From: Herbaspirillum sp. alder98 | GTDB taxonomy: Bacteria > Pseudomonadota > Gammaproteobacteria > Burkholderiales > Burkholderiaceae_D | Length of the DNA: 64,000 bases | Direction: 5' to 3' | Assembly (NCBI RefSeq): GCF_020179755.1 | Contig: NZ_JAIUCY010000006.1 | Span: 234,523-298,522, forward strand | Part shown: piece after piece, positions 53,605-61,349 of the stretch | Layout: each line of letters begins with the position of its first letter | Position numbering within the stretch: the first letter of the stretch is position 1 | Made by a program: the position numbers and the translations under genes | Notes under the pieces: model-generated | Database searches by the model: none | Seen by the model: the letters and a program-made list of their open reading frames with translations, nothing else | Told to the model about the DNA's origin: nothing

Positions 53605-54906
53605 CTACCCCGGCTTGCGCAGTCTTTTGCTCAGTGTCCGTAAGAGCAATTCGAGCTGGTTATCGTTGGCCTTGAGCACCCAGTCATTGATATGAGGAGG
53701 TATCGTGTCCGGCGGCGCAGATTGCGTCGACACCTGGGGCATCGGCACGGCCTTGCGTTTGATCCCCCCCGACTGGTTCGACGGCAGTTGCGATGTTTTT
53801 TCGCCAGCGGGTCCCTGGGGTCGATGCGTTACGCCCCTGAATGGCGGCGCGCTCGGCGGCGGCGGAAAGTCGGACAGCGTGGGCGTCGGTTTCGCCGCCC
53901 GGCTCATCGGCATAGCCGTGGACGCGGCGGGCCGTGGCGGCATTTTCGGCCGGTTTTCCGGCGCATCGGAGGTGTCCTCCTGCAAGTCGGCGGATGGCTG
54001 TCTGGGCGGCAGCGCCGGCCCCTGGGTGCGTGGTGGCGATTGCGCCTTGCGGCGGTCGACGGGGGTCGACTCGTCTTCAGTCACGTCGTACAGTTCATCG
54101 AACGACGGCACCGTGCGCAAATTGGTTTCATGCGCGCCCTGGCGACCTGTGGGCGACGCGATAGGCTGGTCCTTGAAGGATTGGTTGTCGCTATCGCTCA
54201 GCGCACCATCGGCGTCGACGCGCGCGTCATCCTCGGGATTCTCCGCTTCGCTGATGTGATGGTTACGCCGCCAGCCCTGGCTCGGCGTCGGGTAATGCAC
54301 GCTCTTCCTGGCGTTGCTCATCGTGCTTTGCGAAGCCTTCTGGAGGAACGGCATCACCTGCAGTTTTTCTTCCTCCGACAACGCATCGAAGTTGAATCCT
54401 GTGGTCCGCGGGGCCTCGGCATTGTCATGTGACGGTGCTGGCGGCGCGTGACGGCGTGACGACTCGCCTTCATGCTCATGCGAACCCGCTTGTTGAAACG
54501 ACGCTGGCGGCTGCCGGTGCATGCGACCATGCGCTTGGGGTTGCTGAGAATTGCTGCCGATGCGGTGCAGGCCAGGGGCGACATGGTGAGCGAATTCCTT
54601 CAACTCGACCATGATCAGCGCCGACAGCTTGGCCACGTGAGCTTGCATCTCGGGCGTACGCGCCGAACCGGTCCGCTCGACCGCGTTCTTGTGCCCAAGG
54701 ACGTAAGAAAAATGGTCGGCAAGGTCGTCAATGGCTTCATGCAGCTTGATGCCCCAGGCGCCATACTGCTCATGCACCGTATCCAGGGTCGCGTTACCGC
54801 GATTTCTTGGTGGGGGCTGCGGCGCGCTTTGCTGCTGCTCGTAGAAGTCCTGTGGATGGATGGTCGGTGAATAGCCCGCACCGGGCGGGATGGGTGGGTT
54901 AGTCAT
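53605..54906 (-). CDS. proline-rich, probably secreted protein of unknown function
   Basis: 433 residues, largely disordered, rich in Pro, Ser, Gln, His and Asn. A short folded helical part (about 40-110, with LHEAIDDLADHFSYVLGHKN) lies near the N-terminus. After 300 there are many Pro tracts (PPPPSAPP, PPRPA, PPRQP) that resemble ligands of eukaryotic SH3, WW or EVH1 domains. Placed between sctV and sctD, where Hrp1 clusters have no conserved gene. No signal peptide. It may be an effector, helper or extended regulator; no homologue is recognised. A weak HrpL-like box lies 186-213 bases upstream. Confidence 0.55.
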   Translation of the reverse strand: MTNPPIPPGAGYSPTIHPQDFYEQQQSAPQPPPRNRGNATLDTVHEQYGAWGIKLHEAIDDLADHFSYVLGHKNAVERTGSARTPEMQAHVAKLSALIMVELKEFAHHVAPGLHRIGSNSQQPQAHGRMHRQPPASFQQAGSHEHEGESSRRHAPPAPSHDNAEAPRTTGFNFDALSEEEKLQVMPFLQKASQSTMSNARKSVHYPTPSQGWRRNHHISEAENPEDDARVDADGALSDSDNQSFKDQPIASPTGRQGAHETNLRTVPSFDELYDVTEDESTPVDRRKAQSPPRTQGPALPPRQPSADLQEDTSDAPENRPKMPPRPAASTAMPMSRAAKPTPTLSDFPPPPSAPPFRGVTHRPQGPAGEKTSQLPSNQSGGIKRKAVPMPQVSTQSAPPDTIPPHINDWVLKANDNQLELLLRTLSKRLRKPG

Positions 54907-55091
54907 GGTGTTCTCCGTGGGGACTGCGGCAGCGGGCCAGGTTCGCGCAATGCGATCGACTGGGCCGTATCCGCAGTCTGGTCATGTTCAAGGGTTCGGT
55001 TCAGACTGCAATGGCGTTCGATCCGGGCTGCGCCCGGTGTGGGGCCGTCATGCGAACTTGCGCGGCGGCCCGATGGCTTATATCTGATGAA

Positions 55092-55119
55092 TATATGTCG
55101 CTGGCCCGGCGCCGGTTCC
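55092..55119 (-). promoter_or_regulatory. weak HrpL-like box
   Basis: On the - strand: GGAACC (55119-55114), 15 bases, ACATATA (55098-55092). Two of the five fixed -10 positions differ from the consensus. It is intergenic and correctly oriented for the Pro-rich protein gene. Confidence 0.25.
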
Positions 55120-55137
55120 TTGAAGCCAGGCAATTCT

Positions 55138-57225
55138 TCAGACTTCGATCATGCCCACCGGCTTGACCTTGGTGTGCTGGGTCAGCTCGGAAAAGGCGAA
55201 CACCGGCACCGGAAAGAATTCTTCCTCGATAAGCTTGCGCACCGAGCGCCGGATGTCGGCCGCCGTCACCAGCACCGGCGGCACGATGGGCGTGCTGACG
55301 TTGGTCGACAGCTCGTTCAAGCGGTCCAGGATCATCTGCTCGAGTTCGGAATCGATGTCCAGGTAACTGCCCTGGCTGGTCTGGCGCATGGCGTTGCGCA
55401 GTTGGTCTTCCAGCTCGGGCGACAGCAGGATCACTTCGATCAGTCCGTCACGCGAAGCTTCGAAACAGAGCTGGCGCTTGAACGCCAGCCGCACATAATC
55501 GGCGATGACGTCGGGATCGCGCTCCTTGGGCGCCCAGTCGAGCGTCGTTTCCAGCAGCAGCCGCGCATTGCGCAGCGACACGCCTTCGCGCGTGAGGCGT
55601 TGCACCACTTCGGTCAGGCGCGGCAGGGTGACGGTCTTGACCACTTCCTTGCCCAGCTCCGGATAGCGGCGCTCGGCCCAGCGCGTGAAGCGGATCACCT
55701 CGTTGACGCCGACGAACATCTGGCAGTTGCGCAACATCTCGACCTCGACGTCGGCGGCGAATACCTTTTCCCAGGGCTCGGCCAGCACGCCGGCGTCGAG
55801 CAGCTTGACCGGATCGTCGACCTTGATCCAGACCCGGCGCCGGCGCGAACCGGGAATGTTGCGCTCGAACCCCTGGAAGCCCAGTTCCTGCACCCGTTCC
55901 AACGGTTCGCGCGTGGCGCTCCAGCCCAGCATGATGTCGGCGTCGACCAGCGGCACCTCGGACATCATGAACAGCACCCGCCCTTCCGGCACCGAATCCT
56001 CGAATTCGAACTCGATCGGCTTCAGGTCGGGAATGCCACGCTTTTCCAGGATCGCATTGCGCATCTGGCGCACCGCCGTGCGGATCTGCTCGGCTTCCGG
56101 GGTTTCCTGCATGGCGCTCGGCAGGCGCAGGATGAACGGCGTGGTGGCCGCGAAGTTGGTGAGATCGACAATGCCGGCGTTCTGGCGCTCCTGTTCTTCC
56201 GACTGGCGCGCCATCTCGGCGTCGGCCAGGGGCTTGAGCAAGCCCACCACCCCGCCCACCGCCAGGCCGACCGCCAGGCTCACGAAGATCAGGGTGGGCA
56301 TGCCCGGAATCAGCCCGAACAGCAGCATGATCCCGGCCGCCGTGAGCAGCGCCTTGGGTTCGCCGAACAGTTCACCGGCGATATCGCGGCCGATGTTGGT
56401 CTCGCCGTCGTCGCCGCCGTCACCGACGCGGGTGGTGATGATGCCCGCGCCCAGCGAGATCAGCAGCGCCGGAATCTGGGCGATCAGCGCATCGCCGATG
56501 GATAGGATCGAATAGACCTGCATCGCCTGGCCAGCTTCCATGCCGCGCTGCACGATGCCGATCGATATACCGCCGATCAGGTTGATGGCGACGATGCAAA
56601 GGCCGGCGATGGCATCGCCCTTGACGAACTTCATGGCGCCGTCCATGGCGCCGTGCAACTGGCTTTCCATGCCCAGGTGCGCGCGCTTGGCCTTGGCTTC
56701 CTCGGCGGTCAGGATGCCGGCGCGCAAGTCGCTGTCGATCGACATCTGCTTGCCCGGCATGGCGTCCAGCGAGAAGCGCGCCGACACTTCCGACACCCGT
56801 TCCGAGCCCTTGGTGATGACGATGAACTGCACCACCGTCAGGATCAGGAAGATCACCAGCCCCACCACCAGGTTGCCGCCCACCACGAAGTTGCCGAAGG
56901 TCTCCACGATGTGTCCGGCATCGGCGTCGAGCAGGATCAGGCGGGTGGTCGACACCGAAATCGCCAGCCGGAACAGCGTGGTCAGCAGCAGCACCGCAGG
57001 AAAGGTCGAAAATGCCGTGGGCCCTGGCATGTACATGGCGACGATGACGATCAGGCCGGATGCGCACAGGCTGAAGGCGATCAGCATGTCCAGCAGCCAG
57101 ATCGGCATCGGCAGCACCAGCATGAAGACGATCCCGATGACCAGTGCCGCGGCCAGCAGTTCGGCCCGCTGGCCGACACGCATGGCGACCTTGTTGAGCA
57201 GCGTGACGATGCCGATGGCTTTCAT
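55138..57225 (-). CDS. hrcV: T3SS major export apparatus protein SctV/HrcV
   Basis: 695 residues. Seven or eight membrane spans in the first 320 residues with the hallmark FHIPEP-like segment (RFSLDAMPGKQMSIDSDLRA) and LLLTTLFRLAISVSTTRLIL. The large cytoplasmic domain forms the nonameric ring, with VRLAFKRQLCF and the final segment EEEFFPVPVFAFSELT. It selects chaperone-substrate complexes and interacts with SctW. Its start overlaps the preceding small gene by 4 bases (ATGA). Confidence 0.97.
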   Translation of the reverse strand: MKAIGIVTLLNKVAMRVGQRAELLAAALVIGIVFMLVLPMPIWLLDMLIAFSLCASGLIVIVAMYMPGPTAFSTFPAVLLLTTLFRLAISVSTTRLILLDADAGHIVETFGNFVVGGNLVVGLVIFLILTVVQFIVITKGSERVSEVSARFSLDAMPGKQMSIDSDLRAGILTAEEAKAKRAHLGMESQLHGAMDGAMKFVKGDAIAGLCIVAINLIGGISIGIVQRGMEAGQAMQVYSILSIGDALIAQIPALLISLGAGIITTRVGDGGDDGETNIGRDIAGELFGEPKALLTAAGIMLLFGLIPGMPTLIFVSLAVGLAVGGVVGLLKPLADAEMARQSEEQERQNAGIVDLTNFAATTPFILRLPSAMQETPEAEQIRTAVRQMRNAILEKRGIPDLKPIEFEFEDSVPEGRVLFMMSEVPLVDADIMLGWSATREPLERVQELGFQGFERNIPGSRRRRVWIKVDDPVKLLDAGVLAEPWEKVFAADVEVEMLRNCQMFVGVNEVIRFTRWAERRYPELGKEVVKTVTLPRLTEVVQRLTREGVSLRNARLLLETTLDWAPKERDPDVIADYVRLAFKRQLCFEASRDGLIEVILLSPELEDQLRNAMRQTSQGSYLDIDSELEQMILDRLNELSTNVSTPIVPPVLVTAADIRRSVRKLIEEEFFPVPVFAFSELTQHTKVKPVGMIEV

Positions 57226-57560
57226 TTGCGTTCCCCCCTGGTTGTTGTAGCGGCCTGTGACGCCGTGATCGGCGCGGCTGTGGTGTGATAATCAAGCCGC
57301 CGCAGCACCAGGTCGATCCAGGCACTGTTGACGGGCGTGCGCATGGCGTGCAGACGCCCGGTGTCGACCGGCTCCAGCACCTCGGCGGCGGCCAGGTCGC
57401 GCATCAGCTGCAAGTTTTCGTCCGCCGGCCATAGCTGCTGGCAACCGACTGCAAGCTGGTAGGCCTGTTCATACTGATAGGCATTCAGATGCCCCCAGAC
57501 CAGGCCGGTCGCCGCCAGCAGCTCGGGCTGCGCTCCTTCATGCTGCCTTTTCTTGCGCAT
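57222..57560 (-). CDS. SctY/YscY-like TPR protein (candidate)
   Basis: 112 residues from the ATG at 57560, close to the 114 of YscY. One clear TPR-like unit (LVWGHLNAYQYEQAYQLAVG, CQQLWPADENLQLMRDLAAA) and a second degenerate one. In Yersinia the order is yopN-tyeA-sycN-yscX-yscY-lcrD; this gene lies in the yscY position, immediately before sctV and overlapping it. YscY is a chaperone-like partner of YscX needed to start secretion. Identity is judged by position, length and TPR pattern only. Confidence 0.5.
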   Translation of the reverse strand: MRKKRQHEGAQPELLAATGLVWGHLNAYQYEQAYQLAVGCQQLWPADENLQLMRDLAAAEVLEPVDTGRLHAMRTPVNSAWIDLVLRRLDYHTTAAPITASQAATTTRGERK

Positions 57561-57993
57561 CGTCCTGCTCCGGTGGTGGGGTTTCGGGATCGGCATCGCT
57601 GCGCCGCATCTGCTGCAGCCGCAAACGCATCTGTACTGCGCTTTCAACCAGTTTCAGGGCGCTCATCATGGGCATGCGCGCCGCGCCTTCTTCCAGCGTC
57701 AGCGAATGCGCCACCAGCAGGCGTTGCAGGCTGCGCATGACCGGGATCGGGTCGCCACGCCAGACTGGATTGTCGAACGTGGCGGCCGCGCCCAGGCATT
57801 GCTTGACCACTGCCTGCAGCGGATCGACGGGCAGTCCCGGTGCCGGCAGCGAGGCGGCTTCTTCGCCCGGCGTCAGCTGTGGACGTGACTTGGGAAGCTG
57901 CGCGACCTGGCCGACGCTATGTATCTCGGCCAGTTCGCCCGGCTCTGACGGGAGCGGCCGGACGCTGCCGGCGCTGGAGGCGGACTGGATCAA
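57538..57993 (-). CDS. SctX/YscX-like secreted protein (candidate)
   Basis: 151 residues. The first 65 are disordered (Ser/Pro/Gly/Glu), compatible with a secretion signal. A helical C-terminal part follows (VMRSLQRLLVAHSLTLEEGA, MSALKLVESAVQMRLRLQQM) and an acidic tail. It occupies the yscX position in a Yersinia-like gene order and overlaps the putative yscY by 23 bases. YscX is an early-secreted protein of 122 residues. Direct similarity is too weak to see by eye, so another small Hrp protein is possible. Confidence 0.45.
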   Translation of the reverse strand: MIQSASSAGSVRPLPSEPGELAEIHSVGQVAQLPKSRPQLTPGEEAASLPAPGLPVDPLQAVVKQCLGAAATFDNPVWRGDPIPVMRSLQRLLVAHSLTLEEGAARMPMMSALKLVESAVQMRLRLQQMRRSDADPETPPPEQDDAQEKAA

Positions 57994-58316
57994 TTGAGCA
58001 GCTCCCGGCCCAGTTCAAGCTGGCCATCGAGCAGTTCCCCGCCCTCTTCCTCGTCCGAGCTGAGGCGGCGCACCACATACAGGCTGCCGTCGTTGAACAG
58101 CGCCGGCAGCCAGCCGGCGAAGCGGCGCGGATCGGCGGCACGCCGCCGCAGCAGGTCGCTGGCGTGCATAGGCGCATCCGCGCCCACGCCCAGACCCACC
58201 AGCATGCAGTACTCGAGCGGATAGGCGAAGACATGCAGACCGCCGTCCAGGTCGCACAGGGCAACCGTGTTCTGCAAGCGCGCCTTGGCGATAAGCTTGA
58301 CTATCAAGTCGTTCAT
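57990..58316 (-). CDS. small T3SS chaperone, SycN/YscB-like (SctW chaperone)
   Basis: 108 residues with the CesT-like strand-helix pattern (TVALCDLDGGLHVFAYPLEY, GSLYVVRRLSSDEEEGGELL) and acidic C-terminus. It lies two genes downstream of sctW, the position of sycN in Yersinia, whose product forms a dimer that holds YopN at the gate. It overlaps the next gene by 4 bases. Confidence 0.6.
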   Translation of the reverse strand: MNDLIVKLIAKARLQNTVALCDLDGGLHVFAYPLEYCMLVGLGVGADAPMHASDLLRRRAADPRRFAGWLPALFNDGSLYVVRRLSSDEEEGGELLDGQLELGRELLN

Positions 58317-58380
58317 GAAGCTGTTCCCCCTGCGTCATCGTTGATTCGGATCATCCCGGGACTTGCCGCGTCGACCGCCT

Positions 58381-58743
58381 TCAAGTACCGGGTGCATGGG
58401 CGCGGCGCATCGAACCGGCCAGCGTGGCGCGCCACTCCTGCTCGCGCAACTCGGCCAGGGTCGGATGGTTGGACATCCGGTCCTGCAGCAGTGTGATCTG
58501 CCGGCTCAACTCATCGAGCAGCTCGCGCCGCGCCGACAGCTTGTCCTGCGGCCATAGCGCCAGCGGCAGCTGCGAGATCGCGTTGCGCACCTCCCGATAG
58601 GCATGCGCGCGCGCATCCTTGTCGGCTTCGGACATATCCACCAGCTGCGCCATGAGCTGGGCCACCTTGCCCTTGCCCCATCCGGTCTCGGCGGCAGTCA
58701 CCAGGATCAGCATGGCTTCGACACTATCGGCTTTGACTTTCAT
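58381..58743 (-). CDS. TyeA-like gatekeeper subunit
   Basis: 120 residues. The helical pattern MLILVTAAETGWGKGKVAQL and LPLALWPQDKLSARRELLDE follows the TyeA consensus (a Trp/basic start, then LP-x3-W and R-x-LL). TyeA binds the C-terminus of YopN/SctW and blocks effector export until host contact. Its start overlaps the sctW stop (ATGA), so the two gatekeeper halves are made together. In many systems both are fused in one SctW protein. Confidence 0.6.
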   Translation of the reverse strand: MKVKADSVEAMLILVTAAETGWGKGKVAQLMAQLVDMSEADKDARAHAYREVRNAISQLPLALWPQDKLSARRELLDELSRQITLLQDRMSNHPTLAELREQEWRATLAGSMRRAHAPGT

Positions 58744-59777
58744 AGGATGCGTGTAAGTTTGTTGACCAGTTCATCGGCGATCCTGAGGGCCGAGCGCACC
58801 AGCTTGAAGCCCTTGCCATCGTCCATCGATTGCGCATACAACCCCATGCTGCGTTCGGGGTGCTCGCGCATCTCCTTGCGCATCAGGATCGAGCCGACCA
58901 TGTGGCTGCTCAGCACGTCGAGCGCGTCATTGATGAATCCCGGAAAATTGCGCGCCACCGAGCGGGCGATGGTCAGAGTCGACAGGAACACATCGATCGA
59001 GATGTTGCGGTTGGCGCCGATCACGTAGCGCATCTCGCGCAAGTCCACCGGCGCTTTCTCGGCTTCGATCGCCTGGGTCGACGGCATGTCGGGGTCCCGC
59101 GCCAGTTCTTCGCGGATGTGCGAGAAGCGGGTGCCGAAGATCTCGCCCATGATCTGGCCGGTGGCATTGACCACCTTCATGTCCTTGGCCCGGTCCTCGC
59201 TGGGCGAATCCTTGACGCGTTCGCGCGTCTGCAGCAACAGATTGACTGCATGCAGCACCAGCTCCTGCTCTTGCAGCAGCTTTTGCTGCAGCCGGTCGCG
59301 CGTCTCGCGGTCCTTGTGGCGTGACTGCCCCAGACCGGCGATCAGGATCGCCAGATTCTCGGCCACCAGGTCGCCATTGAGGCCGAACACCTCGTTGAGT
59401 ACGGCCTTGTCCAGCGCCTGCACCGGTTCGCTGTGCTCGTTTCTTTCACGCTGCGCCTCGTTGCCGCGCGACGCGCTGCCACCGCGCTTGGCGTTGGCCC
59501 CGGGCTTTTGCGATTGCGACTGCGGCTGGCGCGCCACCACCGTGCGCGGGCGGTCCTGCAACGCCTGCTTCAGATGATGCAGTACCCGCGTGCCGCTGCG
59601 CGCCTTGAAGGATTCCAGTGTTTCCTGCAGCACGGTCTCGATGTCATTGAACATCTGCGCCTGACTCTTCAGCGGCTGATGATGTTTCAGATTGGCGTTG
59701 ACGCGCGGCGGCAGCGGAACGACCGGAGGCTGTTCCAGCGGAAGATTATTGGGAGATCCCTTGATGGACGAGTTCAT
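58740..59777 (-). CDS. hrpJ: T3SS gatekeeper SctW/HrpJ
   Basis: 345 residues from the ATG at 59777. The disordered N-terminus (about 1-40, Pro/Asn/Ser) suits a secretion signal. The YopN/HrpJ domain contains LQEQELVLHAVNLLLQTRER-like LLQEQELVLHAVNLLLQ, DLREMRYVIGANRNISIDVF and SHMVGSILMRKEMREHPERS. It controls the order of secretion at SctV. First gene of the operon running to sctV. A perfect HrpL box ends only 5 bases upstream of the ATG, so the mRNA would be leaderless or nearly so; the longer frame from 59813 would start upstream of the promoter and is rejected. Confidence 0.85.
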   Translation of the reverse strand: MNSSIKGSPNNLPLEQPPVVPLPPRVNANLKHHQPLKSQAQMFNDIETVLQETLESFKARSGTRVLHHLKQALQDRPRTVVARQPQSQSQKPGANAKRGGSASRGNEAQRERNEHSEPVQALDKAVLNEVFGLNGDLVAENLAILIAGLGQSRHKDRETRDRLQQKLLQEQELVLHAVNLLLQTRERVKDSPSEDRAKDMKVVNATGQIMGEIFGTRFSHIREELARDPDMPSTQAIEAEKAPVDLREMRYVIGANRNISIDVFLSTLTIARSVARNFPGFINDALDVLSSHMVGSILMRKEMREHPERSMGLYAQSMDDGKGFKLVRSALRIADELVNKLTRIL

Positions 59778-59782
59778 GGCCT

Positions 59783-59811
59783 TGGGTGGCATGCGCCAGG
59801 CGAGCGGTTCC
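59783..59811 (-). promoter_or_regulatory. HrpL-type promoter of the hrpJ-sctV operon
   Basis: On the - strand: GGAACC (59811-59806), 16 bases, CCACCCA (59789-59783). A perfect consensus match, with hrpJ ATG 5 bases after the -10 half. Confidence 0.9.
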
Positions 59812-59873
59812 ACCTACCGGCATCACCTAAAAACAGCGCTCAGACGGTTCCAGGCGGAATCCGATAATTCCTC

Positions 59874-59903
59874 AACATTGTTCAATGTCTCACCAATGTT
59901 CAA
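59874..59903. promoter_or_regulatory. CAATGT direct repeats upstream of the sigma-factor gene
   Basis: CAATGT at 59883-59888 and 59894-59899, 11 bases start to start, flanked by an inverted copy ACATTG (59875-59880). The whole reads as ACATTG-TT-CAATGT-N5-CAATGTTCAA. Direct repeats about one helical turn apart are the usual target of OmpR-type dimers. Located 117-146 bases upstream of the hrpL-type start. Confidence 0.5.
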
Positions 59904-60019
59904 AGAATGATCACGACCGCCGATCCCGCTGATATCTTGCGTCCAACTCAGATCAGCGCAGGACGGAAAAACACCTTGCGCACTCAACCAACACCGGTGT
60001 TTCACCCAAGGAGAATGCC

Positions 60020-60760
60020 ATGCAAGCCGTATTTGAAGCCCAAGCGATCACGCTCGAATCCCACCACGTCTTCGCCGCCGACCTGGTCGCCGATGAAAGC
60101 GACCCGCACGATGACGACTTGCAGGCAGATCAATCGCAGGACAGCCCGGAGCACGATCAGCACGCCGCCGCCGACGAGCCAGCCGATGCCGCACCAGCGC
60201 CGCAGGCCGTGCAGATCGACGTGGTGGCGCTCTATACCCAGCACCGCACCCACCTGCTCCGCTTCGTGCAACGTTACGTGGGCAGCCACGAAGATGCCGA
60301 GGACGTGGTGCAGAACACCTTTATCGAAGCCATGAAATGCGCGCACCGGTTTTCCGGCCTGTCCAAGCCATCGACCTGGCTGTTCGGCATCGCCCTGAAC
60401 CTGGCGCGCAACCAGGTGCGCCGCAACACCGCCGATCGCTACGAGATGGTCGACGAGAATTTCATGGAACAACTGGTCGATGCCAGCGCCGACCCGGCCA
60501 TGGCTTATGAATTGCGGCAGATTGCGCAGAAGGTGGACGACTTGCTGAGCGAACTGTCGCCGCAGATCCGCAACACCTTCGAAGCCGTGCTCGATGGTGA
60601 CGCCACCTACGAAGAAGCCGCGCAACAACTGAGTATCCCGATCGGCACCGTGCGTTCCCGCGTCTCCCGCGTGCGCGCCGCCGTGCGCAATGAATACGGC
60701 AACAGCCCCGTATCTGCCAAGCGTTCTTCCGGCACAGCCACGAATTCGTCGCGCCGCTGA
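60020..60760 (+). CDS. hrpL: HrpL-type ECF sigma factor
   Basis: 246 residues. A 66-residue acidic extension (Asp/Glu/Ala/His) precedes sigma region 2 (about 68-136: LRFVQRYVGSHEDAEDVVQN, RFSGLSKPSTWLFGIALNLA) and region 4 (about 172-224: EEAAQQLSIPIGTVRSRVSR). Known HrpL proteins are about 180-190 residues, so the N-terminal extension is unusual. AAGGAG stands 8 bases before the ATG. Divergent from hrpJ and surrounded by GGAACC-N15/16-CCAC promoters, it is the obvious driver of the T3SS and pilus operons. No HrpR/HrpS activator gene or clear sigma-54 promoter was seen. Confidence 0.85.
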   Translation: MQAVFEAQAITLESHHVFAADLVADESDPHDDDLQADQSQDSPEHDQHAAADEPADAAPAPQAVQIDVVALYTQHRTHLLRFVQRYVGSHEDAEDVVQNTFIEAMKCAHRFSGLSKPSTWLFGIALNLARNQVRRNTADRYEMVDENFMEQLVDASADPAMAYELRQIAQKVDDLLSELSPQIRNTFEAVLDGDATYEEAAQQLSIPIGTVRSRVSRVRAAVRNEYGNSPVSAKRSSGTATNSSRR

Positions 60761-60781
60761 TGGCGCAGCCGCTGCGCCGGC

Positions 60782-61345
60782 TTAGCGGCGCGGCGGCGAC
60801 TTGGGCCGGATCTCGTCGAAACAACGCGTGGCGAGATCGGCCGTATTGAGAATTTCATCCATCACACCGCGCTCGTCGGTCAAGCTACGCAAGGCGATCT
60901 TGCGCACCAGCACATAGCGGCCTTCATCGGCGTGCCACAGGAAATCGCAGCTGTCAGGGCGCTCGTCGCTCAACGCCGCCAGCGGCGCCATCGAGGCCGT
61001 CATCGGCGCATCGCACGGCGGCAGCAGCCCGGTCACCGACAGATAAAGATCAATGCCGGCCGGCTCCACCGAAGTACGGGTGAGGATGTCACCGATCTGC
61101 AGTTCCAGCGCCGGCCGCGCCGCGGCCTGCTGCCCCGAATAGCGCATCAGGTCCAGCAGCAGTTGCTTGACCTCCTGGCCGGAAATGTCGTCTTGTTCGT
61201 CTTGCAAGATCGCGATCCTGTCTGATTGTGCGCAATAGGCGTTGTTGCGCGCCGAAGCGCGCAATGTGGCCGACGATTCTACCAATGAAAACGGCCCTTT
61301 CAGGCCGGCTTCCCAATTTACGAGAAAATTCAAGCTGCTAGTCAC
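60782..61345 (-). CDS. possible CesT-like chaperone
   Basis: 187 residues, acidic, no signal peptide. The helical N-terminal half (DDISGQEVKQLLLDLMRYSG) is followed by strands IDLYLSVTGLLP, CDFLWHADEGRYVLVRKIAL and a terminal helix (EILNTADLATRCFDEIRP) that together recall class I chaperones, though it is longer than usual. It starts 4 bases after the methyltransferase gene and ends convergent with hrpL. It might serve the secreted candidate at 63187-63747 or the methyltransferase. Family assignment is tentative. Confidence 0.4.
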   Translation of the reverse strand: MTSSLNFLVNWEAGLKGPFSLVESSATLRASARNNAYCAQSDRIAILQDEQDDISGQEVKQLLLDLMRYSGQQAAARPALELQIGDILTRTSVEPAGIDLYLSVTGLLPPCDAPMTASMAPLAALSDERPDSCDFLWHADEGRYVLVRKIALRSLTDERGVMDEILNTADLATRCFDEIRPKSPPRR

Positions 61346-61349
61346 GCGA

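Noticed and set aside
59821..59859. Second GGAACC (59856-59851 on the - strand) upstream of hrpJ
   Set aside because: Neither the 15- nor the 16-base spacing leads to a CAC-containing -10 half.
59814..60019. Sigma-54 promoter (GG-N10-GC type with TGGCAC/TTGC) before hrpL
   Set aside because: No segment with both halves at the right distance was found, and no HrpR/HrpS-type activator is encoded in the window.
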